Source: an uncultured Gemmatimonadota bacterium
GTDB taxonomy: Bacteria; Gemmatimonadota; Gemmatimonadetes; Gemmatimonadales; GWC2-71-9
Direction of reading: 5' to 3'
NCBI GenBank assembly: GCA_937961295.1
Contig: CALGOK010000174.1
Coordinates: forward strand, 1 to 28,814
Length of the DNA stretch: 28,814 bases
Shown here: positions 14,965 to 23,127 of the stretch, piece after piece
Layout: each line of letters starts with the position of its first letter
Numbering within the stretch: the stretch's first letter is position 1
Translations under genes and position numbers: made by a program
Notes under the pieces: generated by a model
Database searches by the model: none
Told to the model about the DNA's origin: nothing
Seen by the model: only the letters and a program-made list of their open reading frames with translations

Positions 14965-15137
14965 GCGACACTGGCCAGCGCATCGCACGCGCAGGGTGGC
15001 GCCGGAGACGGCTGCGGGCACGCCGCACCCACCATGGCCAAGGCGCCTCTCTGGCTCGGGACCTCGGCAGCCGCAGCGGTTATTGTTCCCTGACACCGTC
15101 ACCGCATTCCGGCCGTGCTCTCCCCACAGGACCCCAC

Positions 15138-15455
15138 ATGCAGATCCAGATCAACACCGACCACAACATTCCGGGTCGTGAATCGCTCAGTCGCTGGATG
15201 GAGGGCGAGCTGCAGGACGCGCTCGGCCGCTTCGCCGACCGGATCACCCGGATCGAGGCGCACCTGGGCGACGAGAACAGCACCACCAAGTCAGGGGCGC
15301 GTGACAAGCGCTGCCTCCTCGAGGTCCGGCTGGCCGGACAGCAGCCGATCGTCGCCAGTCATCAGGCGCCGGAAGTCAACCAGGCGGTGGCCGGGGCGAT
15401 CGACAAGATGATCAAGCAACTCGACTCGCATCTGGGCAGGCTGGCCAGCCGGTAG
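15138..15455 (+). CDS. HPF/RaiA-family ribosome-associated protein
   Basis: 105 residues from ATG 15138, with AGGA seven bases upstream. The S30AE (HPF/RaiA) fold is recognised from MQIQINTDHNIPGRESLSRW, then RITRIEAHLGDENS, then GARDKRCLLEVRLAGQQPI and the closing amphipathic helix VNQAVAGAIDKMIKQLDSHL. Members bind near the decoding centre of the 30S subunit and help ribosomes hibernate. This one belongs to the subgroup with the DENS and KRC..E.R blocks and lacks the long C-terminal dimerisation domain, so it would not form 100S dimers by that route. It stands alone, which is usual for a stationary-phase gene. Confidence 0.88.
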   Translation: MQIQINTDHNIPGRESLSRWMEGELQDALGRFADRITRIEAHLGDENSTTKSGARDKRCLLEVRLAGQQPIVASHQAPEVNQAVAGAIDKMIKQLDSHLGRLASR

Positions 15456-15495
15456 CTGCGCGCGATCGGCCCTGCCCCTCCACACGGGTCACTCC

Positions 15496-15996
15496 ATGCA
15501 TCGAATGTCGAGACGACCCCGGGTGTCGTGGTCTCGCCGCGCCGTTGCGGCGGCAGTGATCGCGATCGTGCCGGCCGCAACGCTGCGCGCGCAGGGCGAG
15601 GGCAGCACCCGGGCATACCTCGAGCTCGGCGGCCACGGCCTGGCCTACTCCGTGAACTTCGAGCGCGACGTGGGCGCCGGGTTCGACCTGCGGCTGGGCC
15701 TCGGCGGGGTACCGCTCGACGGCCTCCGCTACGGGGTGGCGGTGGGGATGCTCGGGTGGCAGCCAACGAACGGCACGCACGCGCTGCACGTCGGTGCAGG
15801 GGCAGGGGTGGTGCGATTCGACGAGGTGTTCTTCCTCGAGGGCGGGCCGACCACGACCGTGTACGGCACCGCCACCGTGGGCTATCGCTACCAGCCCAGG
15901 CCACGCGGCCTGATCCTGCAGATCGCGTTCACGCCATTGTTCGTCGATCGCCGGGTGCAGCCGTGGGTCGGCGTCGCGATCGGCAGGGCGTTCTAG
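15496..15996 (+). CDS. Small outer-membrane beta-barrel protein
   Basis: 166 residues from ATG 15496; no clear ribosome site, and ATG 15505 is a possible alternative. A basic signal peptide ends near TLRAQG. The mature part is made of alternating hydrophobic strands with short turns (AYLELGGHGLAYSVNFERDV, GFDLRLGLGGVPL, ALHVGAGAGVVRF, VYGTATVGYRYQ, GLILQIAFTPLFV) and ends VGVAIGRAF, with the terminal Phe of barrel proteins. About eight strands fit the length. Such proteins are common in Gemmatimonadota and Bacteroidota and have no assigned function. Its stop codon overlaps that of the opposite gene in CTAG. Confidence 0.75.
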   Translation: MHRMSRRPRVSWSRRAVAAAVIAIVPAATLRAQGEGSTRAYLELGGHGLAYSVNFERDVGAGFDLRLGLGGVPLDGLRYGVAVGMLGWQPTNGTHALHVGAGAGVVRFDEVFFLEGGPTTTVYGTATVGYRYQPRPRGLILQIAFTPLFVDRRVQPWVGVAIGRAF

Positions 15997-16892
15997 CGCG
16001 CAGCCACTCGCGCCTTCACCACCATCCCCGCCGCCACGCCGCGCAGGCCGTTCCACTCGCGCGTGCGGCCCTGGTCGCGGACCATCAGCTGGCCGGAGAT
16101 CCCGCCGTCGAGCAGCACCGCACGCGACGCACCGAGCGCGCCCATGATCGCCGCCATCTCGGGAGTGGTGAAGCCGAACGGCACCACCTCGAGCACGCCG
16201 CCGAGTCCCTCGAAACGCGTCAGCGCCAGGAGCACGCGACCGTCGCGCAGCAGGCCGAACGCCAGCCGGCTGTCGCGGTGCGTGAGATCAACCCCCGCGC
16301 CCGGGGTGCGAAGTGCGGGGAGCACCTCGCCGTCGCCCTGCAACAGCGCGGGGTATGACTGGAATCCCTCGACGACATCGGTGAGCAGCGCGAGGCTGTC
16401 GCGCGGGACGAGCCGCACTTCGCCCGCGGCGTTGATCGCCACGCCCGGGGCAAACGGACCGGTGCCGGCCGGCTGGCGCAGCACCCCGCCGGTGACCAGC
16501 CACCCCCACGGCCCGCTGGTGAACTGGCCGGCGTTGAACGCGACCAGCGCGTCGCGCGGTGCCTCGTCAACGGTCCACCGCCCCGCAAAGCCGTTGGCCC
16601 TGCGGGGCGGCACCATCATCTCGAATCGCACCGCGGAGGGATCAATCCGCACCAGGATCACCCGGATCCGCCACGCCTCGCCGGCCCCACTGAGGGTGAG
16701 CTCGCCCCACTCGACACCGGTCGACGCAATGCGCCACTGCACCGCATCGGCCATCTCGGAAAGCGGCGACGCCCAGCGCGCCGGCTGTGCGCTTCGGTCC
16801 CACCACCGCACCCACTCCCCATCCCGCTGGACTGCGAGCGACTGCGCCGGCAACGCGAGCGGCAGCGCCGCGAGCACGCACGCCGCCGCCAA
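15993..16892 (-). CDS. Phosphodiester glycosidase family (NAGPA-like) exported protein
   Basis: 299 residues if TTG 16892 is the start; no ATG or GTG in frame gives a better signal peptide, and there is no clear ribosome site, so translation may be coupled to the gene ending 5 nt upstream. The N-terminus (AAACVLAALPLALPAQS) is a signal peptide. The body fits the NAGPA-like family: IRVILVRIDPSAVRFEMMVP, AFNAGQFTSGPWGWLVTGGV, GVAINAAGEVRLVP and the hallmark LLDGGISGQLMV near residues 258-269. Eukaryotic NAGPA uncovers mannose-6-phosphate by removing GlcNAc from phosphodiesters; bacterial homologues act on wall or exopolymer phosphodiesters in some cases. The substrate here is unknown. Confidence 0.85.
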   Translation of the reverse strand: MAAACVLAALPLALPAQSLAVQRDGEWVRWWDRSAQPARWASPLSEMADAVQWRIASTGVEWGELTLSGAGEAWRIRVILVRIDPSAVRFEMMVPPRRANGFAGRWTVDEAPRDALVAFNAGQFTSGPWGWLVTGGVLRQPAGTGPFAPGVAINAAGEVRLVPRDSLALLTDVVEGFQSYPALLQGDGEVLPALRTPGAGVDLTHRDSRLAFGLLRDGRVLLALTRFEGLGGVLEVVPFGFTTPEMAAIMGALGASRAVLLDGGISGQLMVRDQGRTREWNGLRGVAAGMVVKARVAAR

Positions 16893-16897
16893 TCGGA

Positions 16898-17872
16898 TCA
16901 GAGCGACACTCCCGCCTTCTTGAGGTCCTTCTCCGCCTGCTTGAGCTGATCGGCGGCGCCCTGCAGCACCGTCACCTCGTCGGGCGAGAAGCCCATCCGC
17001 GTGGGACGGCCCTTCTCCGCGAGCCACGCGATCACCCGCTCGCGCATGATGGTGTAGCGCTGGAACGCCGCCTCCTCCGACGGGTCGGTGCCCTGCAGCG
17101 ACGCGGCGCGCGAACCGTGGCGCAGCAGCACGCCTTCGGGGCCGCTGGTCGCGTCCATCGGCTGTGCCGGTGCGGTCGGTTCCCGGCCACAGGCGGCCAC
17201 CAATCGGGGATTCTCGGTGCGCGCGCGCCGTTGCTCGGCATCCGCGCCGGCCATCATCGCCTTGACGCGCCGGTCCTGCTCCTTCTTCATGATCTCGACT
17301 TCCTTGACGTACGCATCCCACTCGCGCTGCGTCGCCGGATCGACGGTGCCGTTCATGGCCCGCTGCGCGAGCTTCTCGCCGCGCCTCGCCAGGTCCTCCA
17401 CGTACTTCTCGAACGCCTCGGTGTCGAACTCGGCGATGAGCTTCTCGATCGCGTCGGCGTTGGCCAACGATGCCTTGAGCTCGTTGGCGTGGAAGGCGTC
17501 GGCGCACGTCGCCCAGGTCGCCGCGGCCTTGTTGTACGCGGCCAAGTCGGCGTCGTACTTGGCACTGGCCGCGGCGGCGTTCTTGAGCTGGTCCTCGTAT
17601 TCCTTCTTGGCGGTCTTCGCGTTGTCGGCCTCGGCCTTGAAGCCGCGCAGCAGCGCGTCGAGGCGGTCCGGGGTGATCTCCAGCACGCGGTCCGAATACT
17701 CTGGCGCCGGCTGGGGCGTGAACGGCAGCTGCTGCTCCACCGCCCCCTCGGCGGCTTGCTTGAGCTTGCGGCCGAGGCCCCCGAGTTGCGCGCTGACGGG
17801 GGTGGGCAGGAGGGACTGAACGACGAAGACCGCCGAAACGGCGGCCAGGAGACGGACGGACCGGGACATCAT
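16898..17872 (-). CDS. Exported helical, coiled-coil protein of unknown function
   Basis: 324 residues from ATG 17872, with GAGGG eight bases upstream; a frame opening at 18103 crosses the PadR promoter and is rejected. The signal peptide ends near PTPVSAQ. Next is an amphipathic LGGLGRKLKQAAEGAVEQQ, then a long charged helical stretch (about 65-200, RGFKAEADNAKTAKKEYEDQ, VKEVEIMKKEQDRRVKAMMA) likely to form a coiled coil, then CGREPT and a C-terminal helix pair with SPDEVTVLQGAADQLKQAEK. I do not recognise the family. The post-signal segment resembles that of the OmpA-like protein at 27214 (VLRKIKRAVESSVEG). It forms an operon with the glycosidase gene, whose likely start is 5 nt after its stop. 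Confidence 0.78.
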   Translation of the reverse strand: MMSRSVRLLAAVSAVFVVQSLLPTPVSAQLGGLGRKLKQAAEGAVEQQLPFTPQPAPEYSDRVLEITPDRLDALLRGFKAEADNAKTAKKEYEDQLKNAAAASAKYDADLAAYNKAAATWATCADAFHANELKASLANADAIEKLIAEFDTEAFEKYVEDLARRGEKLAQRAMNGTVDPATQREWDAYVKEVEIMKKEQDRRVKAMMAGADAEQRRARTENPRLVAACGREPTAPAQPMDATSGPEGVLLRHGSRAASLQGTDPSEEAAFQRYTIMRERVIAWLAEKGRPTRMGFSPDEVTVLQGAADQLKQAEKDLKKAGVSL

Positions 17873-17993
17873 GGGTTGGGCCCTCGACATGGGTTGCGAC
17901 CGGCGCCGGCCTCGGGGACGGCGACCTGACGGAAAAGATGTGGCCCGGGCCGCCCACCGACCAGAGGGCCGAAGGGGCCGGGGTAGGTCGGCC

Positions 17994-18022
17994 TTGTCAT
18001 ACATAGAGCCACAATGTATAGT
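17994..18022 (+). promoter_or_regulatory. Sigma-70-type promoter overlapped by a PadR-type operator
   Basis: TTGTCA (17994-17999) and TATAGT (18017-18022) are exactly 17 bases apart, each one mismatch from consensus, a rare match in such GC-rich DNA. An inverted repeat ATACAT (17999-18004), nine bases, ATGTAT (18014-18019) covers the spacer and the first part of the -10. PadR proteins often bind ATGT/ACAT-type dyads, so the regulator could block its own promoter. The start codon is 43 nt further on. Confidence 0.7.
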
Positions 18023-18065
18023 GGTGTTAGGTAGTGTCGGATTTGGCCCTACTCCCGGTGAGCGG

Positions 18066-18434
18066 ATGGAGATCAACAAGGACCTCATCGCCGCGTCGTC
18101 CACCCCGATCGTCCTGGCGATCCTCGCCGAGGGCGACAGTTATGGCTATGCCATCCTGCAGCGGGTGCGCGAGCTGTCGCAGGGGGCGATGGAGTGGACC
18201 GACGGGATGCTCTACCCGGTGCTGCACCGGCTGGAGCGTCAGGGACACATCGCGGCCCGCTGGGAGACGGCGGAGAGCGGTCGCCGCCGCAAGTACTACC
18301 GGGTCACCGCGCAGGGGCGCGAGCAGTTGGCGGAGGAGCGGCGGCAGTGGCAGGCCGTCGACACGACGCTGCGCGGGATCTGGCAGATGATCGCCACGCC
18401 CCACGGCGTGGTGCCACGACTTCAGGGAGCGTGA
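18066..18434 (+). CDS. PadR-family transcriptional regulator
   Basis: 122 residues from ATG 18066, with GGTGA close upstream. The PadR winged helix is clear: TPIVLAILAEGDSYGYAILQ, the recognition-helix region MEWTDGMLYPVLHRLERQGH and the wing SGRRRKYYRVTAQGREQLAE, followed by a short C-terminal dimerisation helix (QWQAVDTTLRGIW). PadR proteins with this short tail usually repress their own operon, and some sense membrane-active drugs. The next gene starts four bases after its stop and encodes a membrane protein with a permease-prefix domain, the usual partner of such PadR genes. The operator-like dyad upstream supports self-control. Confidence 0.95.
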   Translation: MEINKDLIAASSTPIVLAILAEGDSYGYAILQRVRELSQGAMEWTDGMLYPVLHRLERQGHIAARWETAESGRRRKYYRVTAQGREQLAEERRQWQAVDTTLRGIWQMIATPHGVVPRLQGA

Positions 18435-18437
18435 GCG

Positions 18438-19793
18438 GTGGCAACCCCGAACGAGGCGACCGGGCTCGAGGATCAGATCGAGCAGTGGCGCACCTACCTG
18501 CGCCGGCGCCAGGCGATCCACGCGGTGGACATCGCCGAGCTGGAGGACCACCTGCGCGAGCAAGTTGCGGCGCTGCAGGATTCCGGGCTCGCCGCCGACG
18601 AGGCGTTCCTGATCGCGGTCAAGCGGCTCGGATCGCTCGACGCACTGTCGCGCGAGTTCGCGCGCGAGCATTCCGAGCGGCTGTGGAAGCAGCTGGTGGT
18701 GGTCCCGGCCGACAGCGATGCGTCGGCCGTCCCGGCGCGCGCCGATGCGCTCGGCGCATGGCTGTTCGCCTTCGCTGCCGGCGTGGTGGTGAAGATCGCC
18801 ATCGAGCTGCGGCTCACCGACAGCGCCTATCTGCGCAACGCCGCGCTGTTCGTGCTGCCGCTCCTGATCGGCTACTTCGCATGGAAGCGCCGGGTCGGTG
18901 CCCGCACCCTCGCGGTGCTCGGCACGGGAGTGGCGGCCGCAGTGCTCCTCGTCAATGCCTACCCGTTCGTGCCGCAAGGATCGACCGCGATCCTCACCGC
19001 GTTGCACTTGCCCGTGGCGCTCTGGCTCGGCGTGGGGATCGCCTACGCCGGCGGCGCCTGGGCCGAATCGTCGCGCCGGATGGACTTCATCCGCTTCTCG
19101 GGCGAGTTGCTGATCTACTACGCCCTGATCGCGCTGGGTGGCGGAGTCGTCATCGGATTCATGGCGATGATCTTCCAGGTGATCGGCGTCGACATCGAGC
19201 CGTTCATGGAGTCGTGGTTCCCGTGCCTGGTCGCGGGCGCCCTGATCGTGGCGGCATGGCTGGTCGAGGCCAAGCAGAGCGTGGTCGAGAACATGGCACC
19301 GGTGCTCACCCGGCTGTTCACGCCGCTGGTGATCCTGGTGCTGCTGGCATTCCTCGGCACGCTGCTGTGGACGGGCCGGGGTGTCGCCATCGAGCGCGAC
19401 GCGCTGCTGGCGTTCGACGTCCTGCTGCTCCTGGTCCTGTCCCTCTTCCTGTACTCGCTCTCGGCCCGCGATCCCGCTGTGCCCGCCGGGCCGTTCGATG
19501 CGCTGCAGCTTGTCCTCCTCGGCAGCGCCCTGGTGGCCGATGCGGTGGCGCTCTGGGCGATCGGGGCGCGGATCAGCGAGTTCGGGTTCACCCCCAATCG
19601 CACGGCGGTGCTGGGGATCAACCTCATCCTGCTGGTCAACCTGGGATGGTCGGCGGCGCTGTACCTCCGGTTCATGCGGGGCCGGGTGGCGTTCGGCGCG
19701 CTGGAGCGCTGGCAGACCGGATACCTTCCGGTGTACGCCGGCTGGGCGGCGATCGTGGTGGTGTTGTTCCCGCTGGTGTTCTCCTTCCGCTGA
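18438..19793 (+). CDS. Polytopic membrane protein with N-terminal permease-prefix domain
   Basis: 451 residues from GTG 18438, three nt after the PadR stop; the GGGAGCGTGAG stretch overlapping the PadR end gives a ribosome site. Residues 1-85 are a cytoplasmic helical permease-prefix domain (EDQIEQWRTYLRRRQAIHAV, IAELEDHLREQVAALQDSGL, AADEAFLIAVKRLGSLDALS). After it come about eleven hydrophobic segments. This prefix is best known from MacB-like permeases controlled by PadR, but the FtsX/MacB permease domain is absent here, so it is a distinct membrane protein. Transport or signalling roles are both possible. The gene is surely co-expressed with PadR. Confidence 0.85.
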   Translation: MATPNEATGLEDQIEQWRTYLRRRQAIHAVDIAELEDHLREQVAALQDSGLAADEAFLIAVKRLGSLDALSREFAREHSERLWKQLVVVPADSDASAVPARADALGAWLFAFAAGVVVKIAIELRLTDSAYLRNAALFVLPLLIGYFAWKRRVGARTLAVLGTGVAAAVLLVNAYPFVPQGSTAILTALHLPVALWLGVGIAYAGGAWAESSRRMDFIRFSGELLIYYALIALGGGVVIGFMAMIFQVIGVDIEPFMESWFPCLVAGALIVAAWLVEAKQSVVENMAPVLTRLFTPLVILVLLAFLGTLLWTGRGVAIERDALLAFDVLLLLVLSLFLYSLSARDPAVPAGPFDALQLVLLGSALVADAVALWAIGARISEFGFTPNRTAVLGINLILLVNLGWSAALYLRFMRGRVAFGALERWQTGYLPVYAGWAAIVVVLFPLVFSFR

Positions 19794-19931
19794 CGGCGCT
19801 CCGTGGCGTGATCGGTGCGGTCCACGGCCTGACGCGATTCTGACTGACGCGATCGCCGATGCGAGGGTCTCTCCGGTGGCTGGGCCTGCCTCCGACCCTC
19901 GACGGCTGACGTGGAAAGGACGACGCGACCC

Positions 19932-20903
19932 GTGGACCACACCCGTGATTCCCGCACCGCTGCCTCGACCGCCGGGCGACGGCCCGGCGTCCCTCGCCGC
20001 TTCCCCCGGCGCCTCGCGGCCGCGGCGTGCTTCGTGCTCGCCGCCGCCGGGTGCGACGACGGCCCCGTGATGGCGACGTACGCGGGCGAGGACCGGATGG
20101 AGTCGTTCATGCAGGCGAACTTCACCCGGTTCTTCAACGTGCACGTGCCGGAACGGGCCGAGCTCGGTCCGGCGGCGCCCGTGGTGCTGGCGTTCCACGG
20201 CACGAGCCAGACCGGCGAGTTGCTCCGCCAGCAATCGGGACTCGACGCGATGGCCGATGCCGAGGGCTTCATCGTGGTGTACCTCGAGGCGGCGATGGGC
20301 GCATGGGACATCTTCGGCGATCTCGGCTTCCTCGGCCTCGACGAGCTGGGGTACGTGCGCGAGGTGATCGAGCGCGTTGACCGCGCCTACGTGATCGACG
20401 AGCGCCGCATCCTGGCGGTGGGGCTGTCCAACGGTGGCGTGATGGCGCAGCAGCTGGCCTGCAAGCTCTCCGATCGCATCGCCGGCATCGTGGTCGTGGC
20501 GGCCACCATGCCGCGGCGCATCGCCAACGAGTGCGAGGCAAGCCGTCCCGTGAGCGCGCTCTACGTGATGGGCACCGCCGATCCGTTCTTCCCCGCCGCG
20601 GGCAACAGCGTCCTCCTCTCCATGGGCGAGACGGTGGAGTTCTGGGGCCGGGTGAACGGCTGCAGCGGGCAGCGGATCCGTGCCGACGTGCCTGACGTTC
20701 CCGGCGACGGCACCACCGTGTTTCTCAGCTGGTACCGGCCCTGCCGGGACGGGGTGCGCACCGGGCTCGACAGCATCGTGGGCGGTGGCCACACCTGGCC
20801 GGGCGGCGCGGTGCCCGGGCCCCCGTCGTTCGGGCCCACCAGCCGGGACATTTCCGCCAATGCCGAGATCGCCCGCTTCGCCAAGGGGATCCCGCGGCGC
20901 TGA
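19932..20903 (+). CDS. LpqC-like polyhydroxybutyrate depolymerase family esterase, lipoprotein
   Basis: 323 residues from GTG 19932; GTG 19911 is also possible, and AAAGGA lies about 11 nt before 19932. An unusually long basic leader precedes a lipobox AAAGC with Cys41. The alpha/beta-hydrolase domain has VVLAFHGTSQTGELL (oxyanion region), GLSNGG with nucleophile Ser166, GTADPFFP with Asp217 and GGGHTWPGG with His287. All triad motifs are intact and typical of the LpqC/PHB depolymerase family. These are secreted esterases; substrates include polyesters and feruloyl esters, and the sequence alone does not choose. It stands alone 138 nt after the membrane protein. A 10-nt direct repeat (CTGACGCGAT, at 19829 and 19844) lies upstream. 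Confidence 0.9.
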   Translation: MDHTRDSRTAASTAGRRPGVPRRFPRRLAAAACFVLAAAGCDDGPVMATYAGEDRMESFMQANFTRFFNVHVPERAELGPAAPVVLAFHGTSQTGELLRQQSGLDAMADAEGFIVVYLEAAMGAWDIFGDLGFLGLDELGYVREVIERVDRAYVIDERRILAVGLSNGGVMAQQLACKLSDRIAGIVVVAATMPRRIANECEASRPVSALYVMGTADPFFPAAGNSVLLSMGETVEFWGRVNGCSGQRIRADVPDVPGDGTTVFLSWYRPCRDGVRTGLDSIVGGGHTWPGGAVPGPPSFGPTSRDISANAEIARFAKGIPRR

Positions 20904-20978
20904 ACCGGGTCGCCGCCGCGCGTTTCCGCTGAGGGAGTAGGTTCAAGGACACCTGCCACCTCTCCGAGGGAGCGCGCC

Positions 20979-21455
20979 GTGCCCCGTCCCCACCATCCCG
21001 GCATCCACCTCGTGCTTGCCACGCTGCTGCTCGCCCCGGCCGCTTGCGGGGACAGCGTGGACAACGATGGGCTGCACGACTTCGCCGCCGGGTATGCCGC
21101 GGCGTGGAGCGGGCAGGACCCCGAGGCACTCGCCGCGTACTACACCGACGACGGCTCGCTGATCGTCAACGGCGGCACGCCAGCCACGGGGCGCGCGGCG
21201 ATCACCGAGACCGCGCGCAGCTACATGGAAGCCTTTCCCGACATGCGCGTGGTGCTCGACTCGCTCGGCCGTGACGGTGACCGGGTGGTGTTCCACTGGA
21301 CGTGGACCGGCACCAACACCGGGCCTGGCGGCACCGGCCGAGCGGTGCGCCTGAGCGGCTACGAGCGCTGGCTCCTCAACGATGAGGGCCGGATCATCGA
21401 ATCCGACGGCCACTTCGACGAGGCCGAGTACCGACGCCAGCTTGGCGTGGAGTGA
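20979..21455 (+). CDS. NTF2-fold (SnoaL/DUF4440-like) lipoprotein 1
   Basis: 158 residues from GTG 20979, with GAGGGAG upstream. The lipobox LAPAAC gives Cys23. The mature domain follows the SnoaL/ketosteroid-isomerase-like cone fold: helix FAAGYAAAWSGQDPEALAAYY, TDDGSLIVNGGTPATGRAAI, MRVVLDSLGRDGDRVVFHWT and WLLNDEGRIIESDGHFD. The pattern (TDDG, a conserved Gly-rich loop and ESDGHFDEAEY) is typical of SnoaL-like polyketide-cyclase relatives, but most such bacterial proteins have no known substrate. Membrane anchoring suggests an envelope role. Another NTF2-fold lipoprotein follows after 56 nt. Confidence 0.87.
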   Translation: MPRPHHPGIHLVLATLLLAPAACGDSVDNDGLHDFAAGYAAAWSGQDPEALAAYYTDDGSLIVNGGTPATGRAAITETARSYMEAFPDMRVVLDSLGRDGDRVVFHWTWTGTNTGPGGTGRAVRLSGYERWLLNDEGRIIESDGHFDEAEYRRQLGVE

Positions 21456-21464
21456 TGCGTCATC

Positions 21465-21492
21465 CCCGTCTCCCGTCACCCGTTACCCGTCA
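21465..21492. repeat. Four tandem heptamers (CCCGTCN type)
   Basis: Units CCCGTCT, CCCGTCA, CCCGTTA and CCCGTCA fill the gap between two NTF2-fold genes. On the other strand this is the same core as the repeat at 3041-3068. Confidence 0.75.
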
Positions 21493-21511
21493 CCTCTTGA
21501 GGTCGTCCTCC

Positions 21512-22000
21512 ATGCTCCGTCACTCGATTCCGTTGCTGTTCGTCGCGGCGTGCAGCAGCGCGCCCGTTGCTCCGGCTCCCGACCTCGCCGCCGAGGAGGT
21601 CGCGGTGGACAGCGTGCTGAGCGCGCTGCACCAGGCGGCGTCGGAGGCCGACTGGGATCGCTACTTTGGCCTCTACGCTCCCGACGCGGTGTTCTTCGGC
21701 ACCGACGCCACCGAGCGGTGGGACCTCGACGCCTTCCGCGGCTATGCGTCGAACTCGACCGGCTGGACCTACCTGATGACCGAGCGGCACGTGTTCGTCG
21801 ACGCCGACGTGCACACAGAGTGGTTCGACGAGAGGATGCACAACGCACGATACGACGAGACGCGAGGCACCGACGTGATGATCAACGGTGACACGGGCTG
21901 GAAGATCGCGCAGTACAACCTCACCTTCCCGATTCCCAACAACCTCGCGGTGGAGTTCACGCAGCGGATCATCGCCCAGGAGGCCGCCGGCTCGCCGTGA
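21512..22000 (+). CDS. NTF2-fold (SnoaL/DUF4440-like) lipoprotein 2
   Basis: 162 residues from ATG 21512; the frame opens at 21452 but the heptamer repeat would then be coding, and a lipoprotein signal starts cleanly at 21512 (LLFVAAC, Cys14). The domain has EVAVDSVLSALHQAASEADW, DRYFGLYAPDAVFFGTDATE, ERWDLDAFRGYA, TYLMTERHVFVDADVHTEWF and GDTGWKIAQYNLTFPIPN, typical of the YybH/SnoaL-like group with an NTF2 cone fold. It is not a recent copy of its neighbour, since the motifs differ. The stop overlaps the GTG of the VanZ-like gene (GTGA), so translation is probably coupled. Confidence 0.88.
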   Translation: MLRHSIPLLFVAACSSAPVAPAPDLAAEEVAVDSVLSALHQAASEADWDRYFGLYAPDAVFFGTDATERWDLDAFRGYASNSTGWTYLMTERHVFVDADVHTEWFDERMHNARYDETRGTDVMINGDTGWKIAQYNLTFPIPNNLAVEFTQRIIAQEAAGSP

Positions 22001-23127
22001 GCAGTCGGCCCCTGTTCACCTCCGCGCGGGAGCGGCGCCTCTGGCTGCTGGCCGCCGTGGTGCAGGCGGCGATCCTCGCGACGCTGGGGCTGGCGCAGGA
22101 CCTGGTCGCGGCGCTCCGCGGTCGCGGCCTGCTCGAGCTGGTGTCGTGGGTGGCGGTTGCCGCGCTGGTGCTCGGGCTGCTGGGGTGGTTCATCCGCCGC
22201 CGCCCGGGGTGGGGCGACATCGGGGTCGCGGCTGGCGTGGTACTGGCGTTCTGGGTGGTCGCGGTGCGGATCGAGAACCCCGGCGAGCGCACCCATCTGG
22301 TGGAGTACGGCGTGCTGGCCGCGCTGATCCACGCGGCACTGCTCGAGCGCGTCCGCAACGGCCGTCACGTCCCGGTGCCGGCCGCCATGGCGATCGCCGC
22401 CACGGCACTACTCGGCACCCTCGACGAAGCAGTCCAGTGCCTCCTCCCCGACCGTGTGTTCGACGTTCGCGACATCGGCTTCAACCTGATCGCGGGGTTC
22501 ATGGTGGTCGCCGCGCGGCTGGCGATGGTGCCGCAGCGCGCGCCGGGGTGGCGGATCTGGTTCCTGTGGCTGATGGCCGCGGCATGGGGCTGGGGGAGCG
22601 GCGTGTACTGGGGCTGGTACATCCGCACCGAGCCCAAGCTGCTGGCGAGGGTGCCCGAGGTGCTGCTGGCGGGATCCCTTGGCGTCGCGGTGGGAGCGCT
22701 GACCATGGCCGCGCTGCAGGCGCTGGTGATCCGTCGCCACCTGCGGCGCCCCTGGCGCTGGGTGGTGGCCACGCTCGCGGCTCTCGCCGCGGTCGGGGGC
22801 GCGATGCTGCTGGTGCAGGGCGCTGGCCCGGCGGTCCAGTGGTACGCCGCCGTCTGGCTGCTCGGGCCATGCCTCGCGGCGGCACAGTGGTGGCTGCTGC
22901 GCGAGATCACGCCGGCCGCCGGGTGGTGGGTCGCCGTGACTGTGGTCGCCTGGGGACCGGCGATGCTGTTCGGTGACTACAACGGCCCGCCCGGATTCGG
23001 AGCGGTCTACGGCTCGGCGACCGGGGCGGTGCTCGTGTGGCTGCTGCGCCGGGTGGATGCCGGCACGCATCGCGGCGATGCCGCGGGTGAGCACACCGGC
23101 GAACGGCGCCCCATATTCCAGCCATGA
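21997..23127 (+). CDS. VanZ-like polytopic membrane protein
   Basis: 376 residues from GTG 21997, overlapping the previous stop. About twelve hydrophobic segments are visible. The VanZ signature lies near residues 90-165: THLVEYGVLAALIHAAL, ALLGTLDEAVQCLLPDRVFD and VRDIGFNLIAGFMVV, with the conserved His, Glu-Tyr, Asp-Glu, Gln and Arg plus Asp-x-x-x-Asn pattern. VanZ confers low teicoplanin resistance in enterococci, but most homologues are of unknown role. The C-terminal half (about 180-350) adds about five more segments not usual in VanZ. Its stop overlaps the ATG of the next gene (ATGA), so the two are translationally coupled. Confidence 0.85.
   Translation: MSSRPLFTSARERRLWLLAAVVQAAILATLGLAQDLVAALRGRGLLELVSWVAVAALVLGLLGWFIRRRPGWGDIGVAAGVVLAFWVVAVRIENPGERTHLVEYGVLAALIHAALLERVRNGRHVPVPAAMAIAATALLGTLDEAVQCLLPDRVFDVRDIGFNLIAGFMVVAARLAMVPQRAPGWRIWFLWLMAAAWGWGSGVYWGWYIRTEPKLLARVPEVLLAGSLGVAVGALTMAALQALVIRRHLRRPWRWVVATLAALAAVGGAMLLVQGAGPAVQWYAAVWLLGPCLAAAQWWLLREITPAAGWWVAVTVVAWGPAMLFGDYNGPPGFGAVYGSATGAVLVWLLRRVDAGTHRGDAAGEHTGERRPIFQP

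Noticed and set aside
15993..17957. Single 654-codon fusion of the glycosidase with an upstream frame
   Set aside because: The upstream half is Arg-rich and out of frame with the coiled-coil protein, which has a signal peptide and ribosome site of its own.
18027..20792. A 921-codon open frame on the minus strand
   Set aside because: It lies antisense to PadR, the permease-prefix protein and the esterase, all with recognisable domains; its composition is that of a GC-rich shadow frame.
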